64,000 nt of DNA from positions 1-64,000 of the forward strand of contig CAZACZ010000003.1 in assembly GCA_964483695.1 (NCBI GenBank), in the 5' to 3' direction. The stretch comes from CAZACZ01 sp964483695. Its GTDB lineage: Bacteria > Deinococcota > Deinococci > Deinococcales > Trueperaceae. The position numbers and the translations under genes are program-made. Shown here piece after piece: positions 17,539 through 26,139 of this stretch (the stretch's first letter is position 1; each line of letters starts with the position of its first letter). The notes beneath the pieces were generated by a model. That model was not told the origin of the DNA. It made no database searches and worked only from the letters and a program-made list of their open reading frames with translations.

Positions 17539-19065
17539 GTGAGGTCGCTCGCCATCATCGACCTGGGCAGCAACACGGCGCGGCTGGTGGCGCTGGCGTA
17601 CGAGCCCGAGCGCCGCTTCCAGATGGTCGACGAGCTGCGGCAGGCGGTGCGCCTGTCGGAGGGCATGGGCGAAGATCGCTTGATCCGGCCCGCGCCGTTC
17701 GAGCGCGGCATCGACGCATTGCGCACCTTCCGAAGCTACTGCGACGCTGCCGGCATCGAGCACGTCCACGCCGCCGCCACCAGTGCTGTGCGTACCGCCG
17801 TCAACGGCGCGGAGTTCGTCCGAGCCGCGCGCGAGCGCGCCGGCATCGCGCTGCAGGTGGTCACGGGCGAGGAGGAGGCGGGTGCCGGTGTGCTCGCCGT
17901 CGCCAACTCGCTGCCGTTCGAGGACGCGGTGGTGTTCGACCTGGGCGGCGGCAGCATGCAGCTGAGCCTCATGCGCGGCCGGCGCCACGTGCGCGGGCGC
18001 GCCTACCCGCTGGGTGCGGTGCGCGCCACCGAGGCGTACCTCGCCAACGACCCCCCGAAAGCGAAGCAACTCAAGGCGTTGGCGCTGGACGCGCGTCGAG
18101 CGTTGGGCGAAGACGTGACGCGCCTGCCTCGAGGCCTGCCGGTCGTCGGCATGGGCGGCACCGTGCGCAACCTCGCCAGCATCGTCCAGGAGGCAGAAGG
18201 CTACGAACCGACGTTGCTGCACGGCTACCGCCTGCCGCGGGAGAAGCTCGCGGCGCTGGTGACGCGGCTCGCCGCCATGTCGACGGGCGAACGTCGGGCC
18301 GTGCCCGGCCTCAACCGTGATCGGGCGGACATCATCGTGGCCGGGGGCATCGTGATCCGGACGCTGCTCGAGATGCTCGAGGCTCCCGACGTCGTCATCA
18401 GCGGCCAGGGCCTTCGAGAAGGGCTGTTCTACCCGTACCTCTTCCCGCGCGACGGGCACCTCGCGCCCGACGTGCGGTCGTTCTCGACCTGGAACCTCGA
18501 GCGCGAGTACCACGACCATCCCGCCCACGACGCCCACGTGCGCGACCTCGCGCTGCAGTTGTTCGACGACCTCCGACCCCGCCACGGCTACGGCGACGAC
18601 GAGCGCCGGCTGTTGGAGGCGGCGGCGGTGGTGCACGACATCGGCATGGGCGTCGACTACTACGGGCATCACAAGCACGGCATGTACCTAGTGATGGGAA
18701 GGCCGTTGCCTGGCTTCGACCACCGCGAGCAGGTGCTCATCGCGATGCTGGTGCGCTACCACCGACGCGGCACGCCGTCCGCCCAGGGGTACCCGTCGCT
18801 GCTGCTCGAGGGCGACCTGCAGCGCGTGCGCGTGCTGGCCGGCATGCTCCGGATGGCGGAGTACCTCGACCGCGCCAAGTCGCAGCGCGTCGCTCGGGTG
18901 CGCTGCGCCGACCCGCTGGCCGGGACCCTGCGCATCGAGGCGGCGACGCGCGAGGAGGCGCACGTCGAGGTCCAGATGGGGCAGCTTCGCGCGGACCTGC
19001 TGGCCGATGCGCTCGGCGCTCCCATCGAGGTGGTACCGACGACCATGGAGACGACGGCGGCATGA
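17539..19065 (+). CDS. Ppx/GppA-type phosphatase with HD domain
   Basis: A 508-residue exopolyphosphatase / (p)ppGpp phosphohydrolase family protein. The ASKHA-fold N-terminal part has IDLGSNTARLV (residues 7-17), AAATSAVRTA, VTGEEEAGAG, FDLGGGSMQLSLM and GMGGTVRNLA. The C-terminal HD domain has VVHDIGMGVDYYGHHKHGMYL. The full length matches long Ppx forms. The GTG at 17539 follows GATACT (17527-17532) by 6 nt, a near-consensus leaderless -10. Its end overlaps trpF (ATGA). Whether it degrades polyphosphate or pppGpp cannot be told. Confidence 0.88.
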   Translation: MRSLAIIDLGSNTARLVALAYEPERRFQMVDELRQAVRLSEGMGEDRLIRPAPFERGIDALRTFRSYCDAAGIEHVHAAATSAVRTAVNGAEFVRAARERAGIALQVVTGEEEAGAGVLAVANSLPFEDAVVFDLGGGSMQLSLMRGRRHVRGRAYPLGAVRATEAYLANDPPKAKQLKALALDARRALGEDVTRLPRGLPVVGMGGTVRNLASIVQEAEGYEPTLLHGYRLPREKLAALVTRLAAMSTGERRAVPGLNRDRADIIVAGGIVIRTLLEMLEAPDVVISGQGLREGLFYPYLFPRDGHLAPDVRSFSTWNLEREYHDHPAHDAHVRDLALQLFDDLRPRHGYGDDERRLLEAAAVVHDIGMGVDYYGHHKHGMYLVMGRPLPGFDHREQVLIAMLVRYHRRGTPSAQGYPSLLLEGDLQRVRVLAGMLRMAEYLDRAKSQRVARVRCADPLAGTLRIEAATREEAHVEVQMGQLRADLLADALGAPIEVVPTTMETTAA

Positions 19066-19766
19066 GCGCGAGGGCGCCGCACGAAGCCGGCCCGGCGTCC
19101 GGCGCTGGTGGCCGCTCCCTGCCGCCTGCACCGGTGCGCGTCAAGATCTGCGGCATCACCCGACCCGAGGACGCGGTCGTGGCCGAACGCGCGGGAGCCG
19201 ACGCGATCGGCTTGATCTTCGCGCCCTCCTCGAAGCGGCGCGTGGACCGCGCCGCGGCGCGTGCCATCGTGGCGACGGTGGGGCCGTTCCTCGTGCGGGT
19301 CGGGGTGTTCGTCGACGCCGACCTCGAGCAGGTCGTCGACCTCGTGCAGGAGCTGCGGCTGGACGCGGTGCAGCTGCACGGCCACGAATCGGAGGCGTAC
19401 GCGGCCGAGGTTCGCCGCTCGGCGCGGGTGGTGCGGGCGCTGGCGTTCGGGCCCGGCGTCACCCCGCAGGCGCTCGCGGCCTACCCGGCCGACGCCATCC
19501 TGCTCGACGCCGCCGCACCCGGGTCGGGCCGCGCCTTCGGTTGGCAGGAGGCCGGTGCCTGGCGCGGGCACCCGCGGCTGGTGTTGGCCGGCGGGCTGAC
19601 CCCCGGCAACGTGGCCGCCGGGGTGCGGGCGCTGTGGCCGTACGCCGTCGACGTCGCCAGTGGGGTGGAGGCCGCTCCGGGGGTGAAGGACGCTGCCCTG
19701 GTGATGGCGTTCGTTCGGGCCGCGCGATCGGCCGCCGATGGCACGGCGGAGGCACCTCGAACCTGA
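19062..19766 (+). CDS. trpF: phosphoribosylanthranilate isomerase
   Basis: A 234-residue (beta/alpha)8 enzyme of tryptophan synthesis that isomerises N-(5'-phosphoribosyl)anthranilate to CdRP. The catalytic Cys lies in KICGITRPEDA (about residues 28-38); IGLIFAPSSKRRV, DAVQLHGHES, LLDAAAPGSGRAFGW and LAGGLTPGNV, then VDVASGVEAAPGVKD, follow in family order. About 25 Gly/Ala-rich residues precede the domain. It is coupled to ppx (ATGA overlap) rather than to other trp genes, which are not in this window. Confidence 0.93.
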   Translation: MSARAPHEAGPASGAGGRSLPPAPVRVKICGITRPEDAVVAERAGADAIGLIFAPSSKRRVDRAAARAIVATVGPFLVRVGVFVDADLEQVVDLVQELRLDAVQLHGHESEAYAAEVRRSARVVRALAFGPGVTPQALAAYPADAILLDAAAPGSGRAFGWQEAGAWRGHPRLVLAGGLTPGNVAAGVRALWPYAVDVASGVEAAPGVKDAALVMAFVRAARSAADGTAEAPRT

Positions 19767-19806
19767 GCGCGAGGTGAGATCGCCCTTGCCATCGGAACGA
19801 CCGGAC

Positions 19807-20012
19807 TTCTCCACAATCCCGGCGAGTTCTCCACAGGCTTGTGGAAAACCGCGCCGGACGCGTCAGCGACGGCGACGGCAGCGACGCGAAGCGATTTCCT
19901 CCGTCCAGCACGTAGTTTCTACTGGTGAAACGGGTGGCGGGGTCCCATACCAGAACGGCCGCCTCCCTGTCAAGACCACCCACTTATCCACAGTTTCCGG
20001 CCGTTATCCACA
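19807..20012. promoter_or_regulatory. cluster of five DnaA-box-like sites (candidate origin or DnaA-binding locus)
   Basis: Two perfect DnaA boxes TTATCCACA lie at 19984-19992 and 20004-20012. Two one-mismatch boxes TTCTCCACA lie at 19807-19815 and 19827-19835, and one inverted TGTGGAAAA at 19840-19848. Both direct pairs have exactly 20-bp start-to-start spacing, about two helical turns. They sit in the 425-bp gap between trpF and the cupin gene, which has no reading frame of note and is locally less GC-rich. dnaA and dnaN are not nearby, so oriC, a DnaA-titration site, or DnaA control of the cupin gene are all possible. Confidence 0.6.
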
Positions 20013-20191
20013 TAGGCGTGCGTGCCCGTGGGGAACGTCCCCGCGGGCGGCAGCGGGCCACGATGTAGGCTGACGGGGAAGACCCGTGCCGCCGCCCCGA
20101 GCCGCCAACCGGAGGCTGGTACGCGCAGCGGTGCGGCGCAGCCGATCCGGTGCGGCCATCGCCAGGGGCCTTCCGGAGAGAGGAACGAACG

Positions 20192-20500
20192 ATGGACATC
20201 GTCACCTTCAGCGACGCGCGGCGCTTCTCGCTTGCCGGCGTCCAGCACAGCGACCTCGTGACGCAGGACGACCTCCGGGTCACCATGGCCTGCTTCGAGG
20301 CGGGCCAGCTCGACGAACCGCGCAACGTGGCGCACAGCACCGTCTACCAAGTGTTGGAGGGTGAAGCGCTGGTGCGCGTCGGCGACGACACCGATCGGCT
20401 CGGGAAGGGCAGGCTGCTGACGGTGCCCGCCGGCGTGGCCCACCGACTCGAGAACGCCGGTGGCGGCCTGCTGGTCGTGCTGGCGATCACCCCGCGCTGA
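20192..20500 (+). CDS. small cupin-domain protein
   Basis: A 102-residue single cupin barrel. The two cupin motifs are seen as VAHSTVYQVLEGEALVRVG (His, Glu of motif 1) and LLTVPAGVAHRLENAG (His of motif 2). Such proteins bind a metal and serve as isomerases, dioxygenases or small-molecule sensors; no substrate can be assigned. ATG 20192 has a GGAGAGAGGAA-rich ribosome-binding region; a TAGGCT box at 20066-20071 could be its -10, giving a leader of about 115 nt. The DnaA boxes lie just upstream. Confidence 0.75.
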   Translation: MDIVTFSDARRFSLAGVQHSDLVTQDDLRVTMACFEAGQLDEPRNVAHSTVYQVLEGEALVRVGDDTDRLGKGRLLTVPAGVAHRLENAGGGLLVVLAITPR

Positions 20501-20546
20501 GGCGTGCGTTGCGCGTCGTAGGCCGCTGCCGACCCGCGGGGCGTCC

Positions 20547-22289
20547 GTGACGAAGAAGGGCGCCAAGCGCGGCGCCGGCGACGTGCGCCCCGCCGCGCGT
20601 TCCGCCGAGCGGAAGGTAGCGCGTGTCGCCTCCGCGCTGTCGCTCGACGAACGGCGCCAGGGTGCGTTCCATCGGCACCGCACGGGGTGGGCGGCGGCGG
20701 CCGAGCAGGTCGTCGCCGAACGCGCCGCCATCGCCGAGGGCGGAGGGGCGGGAGCCGCGCGGCGGCAGCACGACAAGGGCCGCTGGACCGCGCGCGAGCG
20801 CGTGCGTGCGTTGCTCGACGAGGACGCCCCCGCCTTCGACGAGCTGATGGCGTTCGCCGGCTGGCGCATGTACCCCGACGAGGGCGGGGCGCCGGCGGGT
20901 GGCGTGGTGACCGGCATCGGCCGCGTAGCTGGTCGCGACTGGATGATCATCGCCAACGACGCCACCGTCAAGGCGGGCGCGTTCTTCCCGATCACCGCCA
21001 AGAAGGTCATCCGCGCTCAGACCATCGCCTTCGAGAACCGTATCCCCACCATCTACCTGGTCGATTCGGCCGGGGTCTACCTGCCCATGCAGGACGAGAT
21101 CTTCCCCGACCAGGACGACTTCGGCCGGGTCTTCTACCTCAACGCGCGCATGAGCGCGGCGGGCATCCCGCAGCTGGCCGCCATCATGGGCAACTGCGTG
21201 GCCGGGGGCGCGTACCTCCCGGTGATGTGCGACACGTTGGTGATGACCGAGGGTTCGGGCCTGTACCTTGCCGGACCTGCGCTGGTGAAGGCCGCCATCG
21301 GCCAAGACGTGGACTCGGAGACGCTCGGCGGCGCGCGCATGCACGCCGAGATCGCCGGCACCGTCGACTTCCGTGAGCCCGACGACGCCCATGCCGTGGC
21401 GCGGCTCCGGCGGCTGGCGGCCGCCTACGCGCCGCCGGCGACGGCGGCGTGGGCCCTCGGCCGGGCGGCGTCGCGACCGCCGAAGGAGCGCGAGGCGGAC
21501 CTCGCCGGCATCCTCCCGCTGGAGGGCGGCAGCGAGCCGTACCAGGTGCGCGAGGTGCTGGCGCGGCTGCTGGACGGGTCCGAGTTGGACGAGTTCAAGG
21601 CCGAGTACGGCGAGACGCTGGTGTGCGGCACCGGCCGGCTGGGCGGGTACCCGGTCGGGGTGGTGGCGAACCAGAAGGTGGTCGTCAAGCACCGCGGGCG
21701 GCTGCAGGTGGGCGGGGTGATCTACGGCGACGCCGCCGACAAGGCCGCCCGCTTCATCCTGAACTGCAACCAGGCGGGGATCCCGATCCTCTTCTTCCAC
21801 GACGTCAACGGCTTCATGGTCGGCAAGGAGAGCGAGCAGGAAGGCATCATCCGGCGCGGCGCGAAGATGGTGAACGCCGTCTCCAACAGCGTCGTCCCGC
21901 GCATCAGCGTGATCCTGGGCGGTTCGTACGGAGCGGGCCACTACGCCATGAGCGGCAAGGCGTACGCGCCGCGCTTCCTCTTCGCGCTGCCCAGCGCCCG
22001 CTTCAGCGTCATGGGCGGTCAGCAGGCCGCCAAGACCATCCTCGACATCCAGGCGGCGCAACTGAAGCGCAAGGGCGTGGAGCCGGACGACGCCACCCTG
22101 GCCGAGTTGTACCAACGCATCGAGGCCGGGTACGACGAAGCGCTCGACATCCGCTACGGCGCCGCTCGCTTGTGGATCGACGAGATCGTCCTCCCGGACG
22201 AGCTACGCGCCAGGCTCGTCCGCGCCCTCGACGTCTGTGCCCTCGACGCCGAGCGGCGCGAGCTACGCCTTGGCGTGTTCCAGGTCTGA
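20547..22289 (+). CDS. acyl-CoA carboxylase carboxyltransferase (beta) subunit, MccB/PccB-like
   Basis: A 580-residue biotin-dependent carboxyltransferase; family members move CO2 from biotin to 3-methylcrotonyl-, propionyl- or acetyl-CoA. Motifs are RQHDKGRWTARERVRALLD near residues 70-88, the N-terminal oxyanion region GNCVAGGAYLPVMCD and the C-terminal ILGGSYGAGHYAMSGKAY, with FHDVNGFMVG as in methylcrotonyl-CoA carboxylase beta. The start is GTG 20547. No biotin carboxylase or BCCP is adjacent, so the partner subunit must be elsewhere. Together with the Liv transporter it could serve leucine use, but that link is inference. Confidence 0.85.
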   Translation: MTKKGAKRGAGDVRPAARSAERKVARVASALSLDERRQGAFHRHRTGWAAAAEQVVAERAAIAEGGGAGAARRQHDKGRWTARERVRALLDEDAPAFDELMAFAGWRMYPDEGGAPAGGVVTGIGRVAGRDWMIIANDATVKAGAFFPITAKKVIRAQTIAFENRIPTIYLVDSAGVYLPMQDEIFPDQDDFGRVFYLNARMSAAGIPQLAAIMGNCVAGGAYLPVMCDTLVMTEGSGLYLAGPALVKAAIGQDVDSETLGGARMHAEIAGTVDFREPDDAHAVARLRRLAAAYAPPATAAWALGRAASRPPKEREADLAGILPLEGGSEPYQVREVLARLLDGSELDEFKAEYGETLVCGTGRLGGYPVGVVANQKVVVKHRGRLQVGGVIYGDAADKAARFILNCNQAGIPILFFHDVNGFMVGKESEQEGIIRRGAKMVNAVSNSVVPRISVILGGSYGAGHYAMSGKAYAPRFLFALPSARFSVMGGQQAAKTILDIQAAQLKRKGVEPDDATLAELYQRIEAGYDEALDIRYGAARLWIDEIVLPDELRARLVRALDVCALDAERRELRLGVFQV

Positions 22290-22295
22290 GGCGCA

Positions 22296-22318
22296 GGCCG
22301 GGCGATCGCGGCCCGGCC
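22296..22318. terminator. bidirectional hairpin between convergent genes
   Basis: A perfect 8-bp stem GGCCGGGC (22296-22303) with 22311-22318 and a 7-nt loop, located between the carboxyltransferase stop (22289) and the redoxin stop (22370). There is no T-tract on either side. Confidence 0.5.
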
Positions 22319-22369
22319 GTCGTGCTCGGGTACCGGTCGCGGGCCTGGGGCCCCTGCCGCCGGCGACGT

Positions 22370-22975
22370 TCAGGCGACGGTCTCGGCTTGCGGGAAGTTG
22401 CCGGCCTTCCACTTCACGGTGCACCCCACGGCCCACGTCTCCGGCTCGCTCGGTGCCCTCCCGGCGATCAGCGCGTCGAGGGCGTCGCGCAGGTCGTGGC
22501 GCGTGACGCCGGCGGGGTCCTTGGGGCTGTCGTCGATGCGGCCGTGGTACGCCAGGCGGCGTAGCTGGTCGAACACCAGGACCTCGGGCGTGCGGAAGGT
22601 GCGGTACGCCTTCGCCACCCGTTGGTCCGCGTCGACGAGGTAGGCGAACGGCAGGGCGTGCTCCTCGGCGAAGCGCGCCATGGCCGGGGGCGCGTCGTCG
22701 GGGTAGGCCTCGGCGTCGTTCGAGTTCACCATGACGAAGGTGACGTCGTCCTGGTACGCCCGCGCGAGATGCGAGAGGCGAGCGACGTTGGCCAGGACGT
22801 ACGGGCAGTGGTTACAGCCCTGCACGTACACGAACAGCCTGGTGCGCACGTCGTCCAGGCGCACGCGCGCGCCGCGAACCGGCGGGTTCACGGCCGGCAG
22901 GTCGAAGTCGGGGGCGGCTGCGCCGATCGCCAGGGGCGCCGGGTGGACGGCGGCGGGGGGTCGGGGGTCGGACAT
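22370..22975 (-). CDS. thioredoxin-fold redoxin (AhpC/TSA-like), CxxC-containing
   Basis: A 201-residue cytoplasmic thioredoxin-fold protein. It has IGAAAPDFDLPAVNP at the front and VYVQGCNHCPYVLANVARL, whose CxxC sits where the resolving/peroxidatic pair of thioredoxin-like redoxins lies; RTPEVLVFD provides the cis-Pro. The C-terminal VGCTVKWKAGN is typical of the redoxin subfamily common in cyanobacteria and Deinococcota. There is no signal peptide. ATG 22975 is preceded by AGGAGG (rc 22982-22987). It could act as a thiol peroxidase or disulfide reductase. Confidence 0.82.
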   Translation of the reverse strand: MSDPRPPAAVHPAPLAIGAAAPDFDLPAVNPPVRGARVRLDDVRTRLFVYVQGCNHCPYVLANVARLSHLARAYQDDVTFVMVNSNDAEAYPDDAPPAMARFAEEHALPFAYLVDADQRVAKAYRTFRTPEVLVFDQLRRLAYHGRIDDSPKDPAGVTRHDLRDALDALIAGRAPSEPETWAVGCTVKWKAGNFPQAETVA

Positions 22976-23065
22976 CGCGCACCTCCTCGGTACCCGCCCA
23001 GCATCACCCGGCAAGCTGCGTACCTGCCGTAGCCTGGCATGCTCGACGAAGTACACTGCCGACGC

Positions 23066-23125
23066 ATGCCACGCCGCTGCCCTCCCGTTCCCAAGCCGGC
23101 TCGACCTCGCTGCAGGCGCGCATGA
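23066..23125 (+). CDS. possible 19-aa leaderless upstream ORF coupled to the VWA gene
   Basis: An ATG at 23066 lies 8 nt after a TACACT box (23052-23057) and encodes 19 residues rich in Pro, Arg and Cys, stopping with TGA at 23123-23125. That stop overlaps the ATG of the VWA-domain gene (ATGA at 23122-23125), which itself lacks a clear ribosome-binding site. The arrangement would couple translation of the large gene to a leaderless short ORF. It is short enough to occur by chance. Confidence 0.35.
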   Translation: MPRRCPPVPKPARPRCRRA

Positions 23126-24900
23126 GCTTCGGTGCGCCGGTCTACCTCTGGGTCCTGCTGGCGTTGCCGGTGGTGATCGCGCTCCACTACTTGCGGGCGC
23201 GCCGGCGCAGGCACGACGTGGCCGCGCTGTTCCTGTGGCGCAAGGCGCGCAAGACGGTGGCGCGCAGGCGCCGCTTCTCGCCCACCTGGCTGCTGCTGGC
23301 GCAACTCGCCTTCACCGCGCTGGCGGCCCTGGCCCTGGCACAGCCGCGGATCGCGGCGGCGCCGCGTCCCGACCGGGTGCTGCTGCTCGACGCGTCGGCG
23401 AGCATGGCGGCGTCCGCAGGGGCTTCCGGCGGTACGCGCTTCGACCAGGCCCGGGTGGCGGCCAAGGACCTGCTGGTGGGCGCCGGCCGCGTCGCCATCG
23501 TCCGCGTCGGCATCGAGGCGCGGGTGGTGGTGCCGATCGACGCGTCGGCCGACCAACGCACCGCGGCCATCGACGCCCTGGGCCCGGCGGACGCGCAAGC
23601 GGACGTGTCCCAGGCGCTCGACCTCGCCGCCGCGCTGCTTCCCGGCGCCGAGGTCCACTTGTTCACGGACCAGGACCTCGAGCTCGGGCGTGTCACCGTG
23701 CATCGCTTCGGCGATGCGGTCGACAACGTCGGCATCGCCGCCTTCGACGTCGGCATCGGCCAGGCGTTCGTCAGCGTGGTGGCCAGCGGATCGCGGCCGC
23801 GCGAGGTCGACGTGGGGCTGTTCCAGGACGGCACCGAGCTGGCGCGCTCCACCGTGCTGGTCCCGTCCGAGGGCGCAGGCAGCATCAGCTTCCCGCTGCC
23901 CGACGTCTCCGGCGTGATCGAGGCGCGCCTCACGCCGCCGGAAGGCGACGCCCTGGAGCTCGACGACCGCGCCTTCGCCGGCAGCCGGACCATCGCCATC
24001 GTCACCGACGACGTCACCGGCCCCCTGCTGCGGGCGCTGGAGGCGTTGCCGAACGCCGAGACCACGCTGGTGCGCGGCGCGGCGTTCGTGCCCGCCGACC
24101 TGCACGTCATCGCCCGCAGCAGCGCAGAAGGGTTGCCGCCCGGCCGGTACGTCGTGTTCGCGCCACCGGCCGAACGGCCGGAGTACCGCGTGGTGCGCGA
24201 TTGGGACCGTGCCCACGAGCTCCTGCGCTTCGTCGACCTGCGCGACGCGGTGGTCGGCATCGACCCGACGTCCGCAGCGCTCGCAGAAGGCGACGGATGG
24301 ACGGTGCTGGCGCGAGCGGCCGACCTGACGCCGCTCCTGCGCTTGCGCGACGACGGCACCTTCTGGATCCTGCAGGCGGCGTTCCATCCGAGTCAGACCG
24401 ACCTGGTGCTGCGGCCGGCGTTCCCGGCCCTGCTCGCGAACGTGGTGGCCGCGATGGAACCGACCGAGCGCGTGCGTCTTGGCGAGACGCCCGTCAGCGG
24501 CGACACCGGGCCGCTGCTCACGCCCGGCGTCCACCCGGTCGACGGGACGGTGGTGCTCGCCTCGCTGCTGTCGTCGGCCGAGTCGCGGCTTCCGCGCAGC
24601 GGGAGCGTGTACGGCGGCGTGGCAGGTCTGCGCGCCGAGGCCCAAGGGGCGGAGGCGGACGGCGCCTCCGGTGCCGCTGGTGCCCCAGCGGACGGACCCG
24701 GGGACGGCGCCGACGCGGGGGAAGGCACGCCGTCGTCCGCGGGAGGCGCGGCGGGAGGCGACGTACCGAGTGTCGTGCCGCCTGCCGCTGCTCGGGACGC
24801 CACCCCGATCGCCCGCACCCTGCTGATGCTGGCGGTGGCGGCGCTGGTGCTCGAGTGGCTGCTGTACGGCGGCGTGATCGGGCGGCGCGAAGCGGCCTGA
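23122..24900 (+). CDS. BatA-like membrane protein with von Willebrand factor A-type domain
   Basis: A 592-residue membrane protein. The BatA N-terminal region has APVYLWVLLALPVVIALHYLRARRRR followed by a second helix (TWLLLAQLAFTALAALALA). A VWA-like domain starts at DRVLLLDASASMAAS; the DxSxS metal site is DASAS, and later VHLFTDQD is present. A GATase-like or beta-rich region follows, then a Gly/Ala/Asp low-complexity linker (about 515-555) and a C-terminal helix. Homologues in other bacteria work with MoxR ATPases, none of which is adjacent. The promoter is probably TACACT at 23052-23057. Confidence 0.8.
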   Translation: MSFGAPVYLWVLLALPVVIALHYLRARRRRHDVAALFLWRKARKTVARRRRFSPTWLLLAQLAFTALAALALAQPRIAAAPRPDRVLLLDASASMAASAGASGGTRFDQARVAAKDLLVGAGRVAIVRVGIEARVVVPIDASADQRTAAIDALGPADAQADVSQALDLAAALLPGAEVHLFTDQDLELGRVTVHRFGDAVDNVGIAAFDVGIGQAFVSVVASGSRPREVDVGLFQDGTELARSTVLVPSEGAGSISFPLPDVSGVIEARLTPPEGDALELDDRAFAGSRTIAIVTDDVTGPLLRALEALPNAETTLVRGAAFVPADLHVIARSSAEGLPPGRYVVFAPPAERPEYRVVRDWDRAHELLRFVDLRDAVVGIDPTSAALAEGDGWTVLARAADLTPLLRLRDDGTFWILQAAFHPSQTDLVLRPAFPALLANVVAAMEPTERVRLGETPVSGDTGPLLTPGVHPVDGTVVLASLLSSAESRLPRSGSVYGGVAGLRAEAQGAEADGASGAAGAPADGPGDGADAGEGTPSSAGGAAGGDVPSVVPPAAARDATPIARTLLMLAVAALVLEWLLYGGVIGRREAA

Positions 24901-24923
24901 GCCGAGCGCGCAGCGCTCCGGGA

Positions 24924-24953
24924 CGGCGGCGCACGGCGGCGCACGGGGGCGCA
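24924..24953. repeat. three tandem 10-bp repeats
   Basis: CGGCGGCGCA, CGGCGGCGCA and CGGGGGCGCA in tandem in the 122-bp gap between the VWA gene and rodA. The rest of the gap holds a TAGGGT (24997-25002) that could be the rodA -10. Confidence 0.6.
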
Positions 24954-25022
24954 TGCGGAGCCGCCTCGACGACCCCCGGACGCGTCGACCCCGTAGTAGG
25001 GTGACGCTGGCGCACACCGCCG

Positions 25023-26102
25023 GTGGGAAGGACCAACGCCTTGGCTCGAGCCGATCTCAGTCTGCCGCTCGTCGTCGTCTTCATCCTCGGGGTGGGGCTG
25101 GCGACGCTCAACAGCGCAGCGCCGTCCAACGAGTTCCTGCGGCAGGTGGTGTTCCTGGTCGGCGGCGTCGTGATCGTGGCCGGCCTGGTGTGGCTCGGCA
25201 AGTCGCGCATCATGCGCGCCGCTCCGCACGTCTACTTCGCGAGCGTGGTGCTGCTGCTCCTGACGCGAGCGTTCGGCACCGAGGTGAACGGCGCCAAGTC
25301 GTGGCTGCAGTTCGGTCCGTTGCCCGGGTTCCAGCCGTCGGAGCTGGCCAAGCTCGGTCTGATCATGATGCTGGCCGCGACCATGCACGAGCGCCCCATC
25401 CGGCGCCTCACCGACTACCTTCGCCTCGGCGTCATCGCCTTGCCCCCGATCGCTCTGGTCGTCGCCGAACCCGACCTGGGTAGCGCGTTGGTGCTGGTGG
25501 CGATCGCGGCCGGCATGGTGCTGGTGCGCGGCATCCCGTGGCGGCACCTGCTGCTCATCGGGCTCGCCATCGCGGTATCGGTGCCGACGGTGGTGTTGCC
25601 GAACCTCGAGGAGCATCAGCGGGAGCGCCTGGTGACGTTCCTCGATCCCGCCGCCGACCCGCAAGGTGCCGGGTACCAGGTGATCCAATCGATGATCGCC
25701 GTCGGCTCCGGCGGGTTGCTGGGCAAGGGGTACAAGCAGGGCACGCAGTCGCAGCTCGGCTTCATCCCCTACCGCCAGACCGACTTCATCTTCCCGGTGT
25801 TGGCCGAGGAGGGTGGCTTCGTGGCGTCGGTGGTGCTGTTGCTGCTGTACGGGGCGCTGTTCTGGAGGTTGTTCGCGATGGCAGCGGAGGCGCCGTTCGA
25901 GCGCGACCAACTGGTCATCGCCGGCGTCGCCGTGTTGATCGGGTTCCAGGTTCTGGTGAACGTCGGCGTGACGCTCGGGATGGCACCGGTCACGGGCATC
26001 ACGCTGCCGTTGGTGTCGTACGGCGGCACCAGTCTGGTGTCGACCATGATCGCCTTGACGATGGCGTTCGTGGTGCACCGCGACCGCTACGCCGACTGGT
26101 GA
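25023..26102 (+). CDS. rodA: SEDS-family peptidoglycan polymerase RodA
   Basis: A 359-residue, ten-helix membrane glycosyltransferase that polymerises lipid II for cell elongation, with a class B PBP as partner. Landmarks are VNGAKSWLQFGPLPGFQPSELAKL (the loop after helix 3), VVAEPDLGSALVL (with the conserved Asp), GYQVIQSMIAVGSGGLLGKGYKQGTQSQLGFIPYRQTDFIFPVLAEEGG, and PLVSYGGTSLVSTMIAL near the end. These favour RodA over FtsW. The start is GTG 25023; no penicillin-binding protein or mre genes are next to it. Confidence 0.92.
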   Translation: MGRTNALARADLSLPLVVVFILGVGLATLNSAAPSNEFLRQVVFLVGGVVIVAGLVWLGKSRIMRAAPHVYFASVVLLLLTRAFGTEVNGAKSWLQFGPLPGFQPSELAKLGLIMMLAATMHERPIRRLTDYLRLGVIALPPIALVVAEPDLGSALVLVAIAAGMVLVRGIPWRHLLLIGLAIAVSVPTVVLPNLEEHQRERLVTFLDPAADPQGAGYQVIQSMIAVGSGGLLGKGYKQGTQSQLGFIPYRQTDFIFPVLAEEGGFVASVVLLLLYGALFWRLFAMAAEAPFERDQLVIAGVAVLIGFQVLVNVGVTLGMAPVTGITLPLVSYGGTSLVSTMIALTMAFVVHRDRYADW

Positions 26103-26139
26103 ACGGCCCGCGCGCCGCCCGGCCTGCTACCGTGACCGC

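Noticed and set aside
19767..20191. tRNA or structured RNA gene in the trpF-cupin gap
   Set aside because: No cloverleaf or GTTCRA-type T-loop is visible. The notable sequence is explained by DnaA-like boxes.
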